This document shows, piece after piece, positions 62,906-64,000 of a DNA stretch of 64,000 bases. A program made the translations under genes and the position numbers. The notes beneath the pieces are model-generated. The model did not search any database. It worked only from the letters and a program-made list of their open reading frames with translations, and had not been told where the DNA came from. Each line of letters begins with the position of its first letter. The first letter of the stretch is position 1. The DNA comes from Numida meleagris (Eukaryota; Chordata; Aves; Galliformes; Numididae), in the NCBI RefSeq assembly GCF_002078875.1, contig NC_034438.1, positions 67,551,446-67,615,445 on the forward strand, written 5' to 3'.

Positions 62906-64000
62906 CAATAACAAGACACTCAGAAAAAAAAACTGCTGAAGAAGAGGTTTGTGCTGTGAGCTACCCCTTCCATAGGTACAACTACAACATGCAAACCTGT
63001 ACGTTTTGTGGGGATGACTTTTTTTCCATGTGATTCAAAGAACCCTTTACCCATTTGAAGCACTTTTATTTAAAACAAACCTCCATTGATATACTGAGCT
63101 CAAAAAGTAGTTAGAATAAAACTAAAATCCTCTTGGAAAATATTACAGCTCATTTAGAAGTTGAGTCAAGTGAGACATGGAAATGAATAATAGTTAGAGC
63201 AAATGAGGAAAATGTTAATCTTCAAACATTCATAAAACTAACCCTGACTGTCTAGCTGGGTGCTTGATCATTTTCCAATATATGTTTTAAATGAATTTTT
63301 AACATGCTTATAAGATATAACACTATCTAAGAAAACATTACTACTTTAGATCCATGCAATAATTTATACTTGTATTTATTATTTACATGCTGAGTACACA
63401 ACAGTAGGCTTTTGGTCAGCACAAAACATGGATTGCCTAACATCGAGCTATTTATACAATGGAGCAGATTCACTTTATATTTAGTCAGATACAGTCAACA
63501 ATCATCACTGCTGAAGGGCACAAAACTGTTCATAGTTACCTATATAGAAACATCTGAAACACGGCATTTTCTTCAAAATCTGTTAATGGAGAAAAAGTGA
63601 GTTACCTCAGAGTTCCATGTAGGAATGCACGTAACTCTTTCTGAAGTACATTGCTATTAGAGACCATTTCATTCATCCGTGTTATTACTGTCTCATCTAT
63701 TTGCTACCGATTACATACAACCTTTTTAGTATCATTCTACGAACACATCACCATGCAGCTACCAGAAGGTTGATTGTTGAGAAACCACATCAACATCAGG
63801 ATGAAGTCACTAGTAGAGGATGGTGGCCGTAAGCATCTCCATGGCCTCTGTTCAGGAGGTATAGACAGGCAGACAAAGGGAGAGCAATTTGGAAGTCTGA
63901 GAAAGCTCTGAAAAAGCTTTGAAAATAAAATAAAACTCTGCAGCCTCAGGTCAGCCACAGTAGATGGGGCTGAGACACAGAACAACACATCACAAGGACA
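62906..64000. other. Unannotated sequence
   Basis: No recognisable gene or repeat up to the window end. Confidence 0.5.

Noticed and set aside
1..64000. Search for tRNA, snRNA, CRISPR arrays, operons or bacterial gene clusters
   Set aside because: No tRNA B-box in a cloverleaf context, no recognisable snRNA start, no regularly spaced repeats and no dense coding were found.

Overview
The window reads as non-coding genomic DNA from a bird, most likely a galliform of the chicken/turkey/quail type. The evidence is the repeat content. At least fourteen fragments of CR1 LINEs lie on both strands, several ending in the 3' direct repeat of ATTCTATG that marks avian CR1. There are two copies of a short mariner element whose terminal repeats and coding remnant I recognise as the chicken-type family, and two solo retroviral-type LTRs. 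No Alu, L1, plasmid or bacterial gene organisation is visible. The sequence looks AT-rich throughout (not counted).

I found no protein-coding gene, exon set, tRNA, rRNA, snRNA or CRISPR that I can support. Every open reading frame of 60 codons or more is explained by a transposon remnant or a simple repeat, or is a short unrecognised frame of the kind expected by chance. The window is therefore a gene desert or the inside of a very large intron. The sequence alone does not distinguish these.

Layout. 1-8.5 kb: an old CR1 end, a perfect (AAAAT)n microsatellite, a possible 139-bp inverted-repeat element, mariner copy 1, a CR1 end, and a solo LTR on the minus strand (7840-8479). 8.5-24 kb: mostly unique sequence with an old CR1 around 11.2-11.6 kb, a CR1 reverse-transcriptase scrap at 15.8 kb and a well-preserved internal CR1 piece at 20.5 kb. 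24.18-24.43 kb: a homopyrimidine minisatellite interrupted by a 167-base assembly gap. 24.4-41 kb: a CR1 end, mariner copy 2 in opposite orientation, a CR1 stub, a homopurine/G12 tract, and an 801-bp CR1 with an internal deletion. 41-48 kb: 7 kb in which I see no repeat at all. 48-56 kb: the most repeat-dense part, with an inverted pair of CR1 ends, a plus-strand solo LTR (50022-50608) and three minus-strand CR1s, the last nearly intact in its C-terminal reading frame. 56-64 kb: unique sequence with A-rich simple repeats.

The elements form no pathway. They are independent insertions of different ages. I did not find a convincing undescribed biological system. The items most worth checking are the mariner deletion derivatives that share one junction, the candidate small inverted-repeat element at 3032-3170, the LTR boundaries, and the unresolved minisatellite at the gap.
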